Origin: Chitinophagales bacterium
GTDB taxonomy: Bacteria; Bacteroidota; Bacteroidia; Chitinophagales; BACL12
NCBI GenBank assembly: GCA_014380545.1
Contig: JACMJP010000193.1
Location: 1 to 21,713 of the forward strand
Length of the DNA: 21,713 nucleotides
Reading direction: 5' to 3'
The notes under the pieces were generated by a model, which had not been told where the DNA came from, did not search any database, and saw only the letters and a program-made list of their open reading frames with translations. The position numbers were made by a program, and so were the translations under genes. Positions 20,076-21,713 of this stretch are shown here, one piece after another (position 1 is the first letter of the stretch; every line of letters begins with the position of its first letter).

Positions 20076-21431
20076 TTAATCTCTCTTCAAATTATATTTC
20101 TCTATCTTATTATATAAATGGCTTCTTTGAATATCTAATTCCTCTGCAGTTTTGCTTACGTTCCAGGTATTTTTATTTAACCTGTGAAGGATAAATTCTT
20201 TCTCTATATAATCTTTAAAATCCTGAAATTTTTCAAATCTTTCAAAAATATCTTTTGGATTGCCTCCACCTTTTGGTGATTGTGCGAATGCAATTACTTC
20301 TTCTTCAGTAATTTTTTGGTCGCTTAATATTACTAACCTTTCAACTACGTTTCTCAACTCACGGATATTTCCAGTCCATGTAATATTTTGTAATTCAAGC
20401 ATTGCCTTTGGAGTAATTGTTTTTCTTGGCATGCCATAATCCTCACATATCTCTTTCACAAATTTTTCTGCTAGTAAAGGAATATCATCTGTGCGCTCAT
20501 TTAATGAAGGAACATGAATTAATATTACGCACAAGCGATGGTAAAGATCTAACCTGAAATTTCCTCTATCGCTTTCCGCCAGCAGGTCTTTATTTGTTGC
20601 TGCAATTACTCTCACATCAACAGGAAAATCTTTATCACCACCCACTCTTGTTATTTTATTTTCCTGCAATGCTCTTAATACTTTTGCCTGAGCGTTTGCA
20701 CTCATATCTCCAATTTCATCAAGAAATAATGTTCCGCCATTTGCCTGTTCAAATTTCCCGATTCGTTGTTTAATGGCAGATGTAAATGCTCCTTTTTCAT
20801 GACCGAATAATTCACTTTCAATTAATTCAGTAGGTATCGCAGCACAATTCACTTCAACTAAAGGTCCGTTGGCACGGTTACTCATTTCATGTATCCACCT
20901 TGCTACTAATTCTTTTCCTGTTCCATTATCTCCGGTAATTAATACCCTTGCTTCTGTTGGCGCAACTCTCTCAATTGTTTCTTTTATTTTTTGAATAGAT
21001 TGGGAATCTCCGATGATCTCTCTTGTTTTAGTAACCTTGCGTTTTAAAACTTTTGTTTCGGTTATTAAATTACTTTTATCTAACGCATTTCTGATTGTAA
21101 TTAATAAACGATTGAGATCAGGTGGTTTTGCAACATAATCAAACGCACCTTTTTTAACTGCATCAACTGCGGTTTCTAAAGTTCCATGCCCGCTGATCAT
21201 AATTATTGGAACATCAGGATTTGATTGTTGCGATTTTTCCAGCACTTCCATTCCATCCATTTTCGGCATTTTAATATCGCATAGTACAATATCATAATCA
21301 CCTTCCTGTATCATGCGCAAACCTTCGGTTCCGTCCTGTGCTTCATCTACCGTATATCCTTCATATTCGAGAATTTCTTTGAGCGTTTTGCGAATACTTT
21401 TTTCGTCGTCAATTAATAAGATACTAGCCAT
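20076..21431 (-). CDS. Sigma-54-dependent response regulator (NtrC/AtoC family)
   Basis: 451 residues in the order receiver (1-115), AAA+ sigma-54 activation domain (about 139-368), Fis-type helix-turn-helix (about 410-450). The receiver has acidic Asp8/Asp9, phospho-acceptor Asp52 (LCDIKMPKMDG), Ser80 and Lys102. The AAA+ domain has Walker A GDNGTGKE (167-174), the sigma-54-contacting loop GAFTSA (214-219), Walker B GGTLFLDEIG (232-241) and arginine-finger region DLYHRL. The HTH reads WNVSKTAEELDIQRSHLYNKIEKY. All active residues are intact, so it should hydrolyse ATP to open sigma-54 promoters when phosphorylated. No histidine kinase is adjacent, so its partner and regulon are unknown. The gene reads away from a 142-nt intergenic stretch carrying an inverted repeat. 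Confidence 0.95.
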   Translation of the reverse strand: MASILLIDDEKSIRKTLKEILEYEGYTVDEAQDGTEGLRMIQEGDYDIVLCDIKMPKMDGMEVLEKSQQSNPDVPIIMISGHGTLETAVDAVKKGAFDYVAKPPDLNRLLITIRNALDKSNLITETKVLKRKVTKTREIIGDSQSIQKIKETIERVAPTEARVLITGDNGTGKELVARWIHEMSNRANGPLVEVNCAAIPTELIESELFGHEKGAFTSAIKQRIGKFEQANGGTLFLDEIGDMSANAQAKVLRALQENKITRVGGDKDFPVDVRVIAATNKDLLAESDRGNFRLDLYHRLCVILIHVPSLNERTDDIPLLAEKFVKEICEDYGMPRKTITPKAMLELQNITWTGNIRELRNVVERLVILSDQKITEEEVIAFAQSPKGGGNPKDIFERFEKFQDFKDYIEKEFILHRLNKNTWNVSKTAEELDIQRSHLYNKIEKYNLKRD

Positions 21432-21456
21432 TTTTATTTTGTGTTCAAGTGTGAAT

Positions 21457-21499
21457 GTATTAAAACATGCAGGTTTGTTTCAAAAACTGTTTTTAATAC
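21457..21499. repeat. Inverted repeat upstream of the sigma-54 response regulator
   Basis: 9-bp perfect arms GTATTAAAA (21457-21465) and TTTTAATAC (21491-21499), continuing imperfectly inward (CA against TGT), with a spacer of about 25 nt. It begins 26 nt before the minus-strand ATG. It may be an operator, perhaps for autoregulation, or a cruciform in AT-rich DNA; no regulator match can be given. Confidence 0.4.
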
Positions 21500-21572
21500 A
21501 AAAAAATTATAAAGCGTAAAAATAATTTATTGGGCTTGAATATTTTAATTTTACAACGATAAATGCGGCTTG

Positions 21573-21713
21573 TTAGTAAGTTTCTGTTTTTATAACGTTT
21601 CCATTTACATCAAAATATTTCCATGTTCCCTTCTTTTCATCATTTTTAAAATCGCCCTGACTCTTAAGTGTCCTGTTGTCATTATATTCTTCCCATGTTC
21701 CCATTTTCTTACC
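21573..21713 (-). CDS. MORN/YwqK-like repeat protein, C-terminal 46 residues only
   Basis: The minus strand from the window edge is open for 46 codons to TAA at 21573-21575. The residues contain two copies of the MORN-variant pattern: GKKMGTWEEYNDN and KKGTWKYFDVNGN, each G-x-W-x-x-Y/F-x-x-N/D-G-like, and a linking LKSQGDF. Bacteroidota carry many such repeat proteins, often secreted and sometimes annotated as YwqK-family antitoxins, a label not supported by anything visible here. The start lies outside the window, so length and signal peptide are unknown. It is upstream of the response regulator on the same strand, 141 nt away, so co-transcription is doubtful. Confidence 0.72.
   Translation of the reverse strand, partial: GKKMGTWEEYNDNRTLKSQGDFKNDEKKGTWKYFDVNGNVIKTETY

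Noticed and set aside
21573..21713. YwqK-type antitoxin and thus a toxin-antitoxin system
   Set aside because: Only MORN-like repeats are visible and no toxin gene is adjacent; the antitoxin name for this family is an annotation habit.

Overview
This is an AT-rich stretch (about one third G+C by eye) from a member of the Bacteroidota, probably a Chitinophagales/Sphingobacteriales/Saprospiria-like lineage, although the sequence alone does not fix the order. The evidence is a protein with a C-terminal type IX secretion (T9SS) sorting domain, a BatA-type VWA protein, DUF4199, a degenerate dihydroorotase of the Bacteroidota type, a STAS/RNase Z pair, and many matches to the Bacteroidota -7 promoter box TAnnTTTG with no Shine-Dalgarno signals. 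Most of the window is chromosomal housekeeping DNA. I see no transposase, integrase, CRISPR array, toxin-antitoxin pair or recognisable defence system.

Layout. 1-2948: the 5' end of an amino-acid permease (minus strand), a divergent intergenic region built of heptameric inverted repeats, NADP-isocitrate dehydrogenase (icd), a clear intrinsic terminator and a second APC-family permease. 2984-8904: a tightly packed minus-strand operon in transcription order BatA-like VWA membrane protein, degenerate dihydroorotase (PyrC'-like), DUF4199 membrane protein, GT2 glycosyltransferase and GT4 glycosyltransferase. A -7 box lies 5 nt before the first start codon. 9033-9106: tRNA-Pro(GGG). 9256-9708: a small secreted Lys/Glu/Ala repeat protein. 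9757-10362 (minus): a lone haem-copper oxidase subunit III. 10477-11881: a secreted protein of unknown function and the enoyl-ACP reductase FabI.

11882-12492 is the least ordinary part. It holds a small winged-helix-like ORF and a 24-residue signal-peptide stub ending in TAG. In the same frame as the stub follows a remnant copy of the fabI 3' end, so the winged-helix ORF sits between the intact fabI terminus and a degenerate duplicate of it. 12493-14472 (minus): a T9SS-exported, seven-repeat, probably beta-propeller protein. 14606-17221 (minus): the ClpC unfoldase with an unusual Lys/Glu tail. 17461-18772: STAS-domain protein and ribonuclease Z, very likely one operon. 18866-19990: a GNAT/FemAB-like acyltransferase. 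20076-21431 (minus): a sigma-54-dependent response regulator. 21573-21713 (minus): the 3' end of a MORN/YwqK-like repeat protein running off the window.

The genes belong to separate functions: central carbon and fatty-acid metabolism (icd, fabI), respiration (subunit III), proteolysis (ClpC), RNA processing (RNase Z), envelope glycosylation and membrane stress (the BatA/GT operon) and secretion (T9SS cargo). The observations most worth checking are the loss of catalytic residues in the dihydroorotase homologue and the duplicated fabI terminus.
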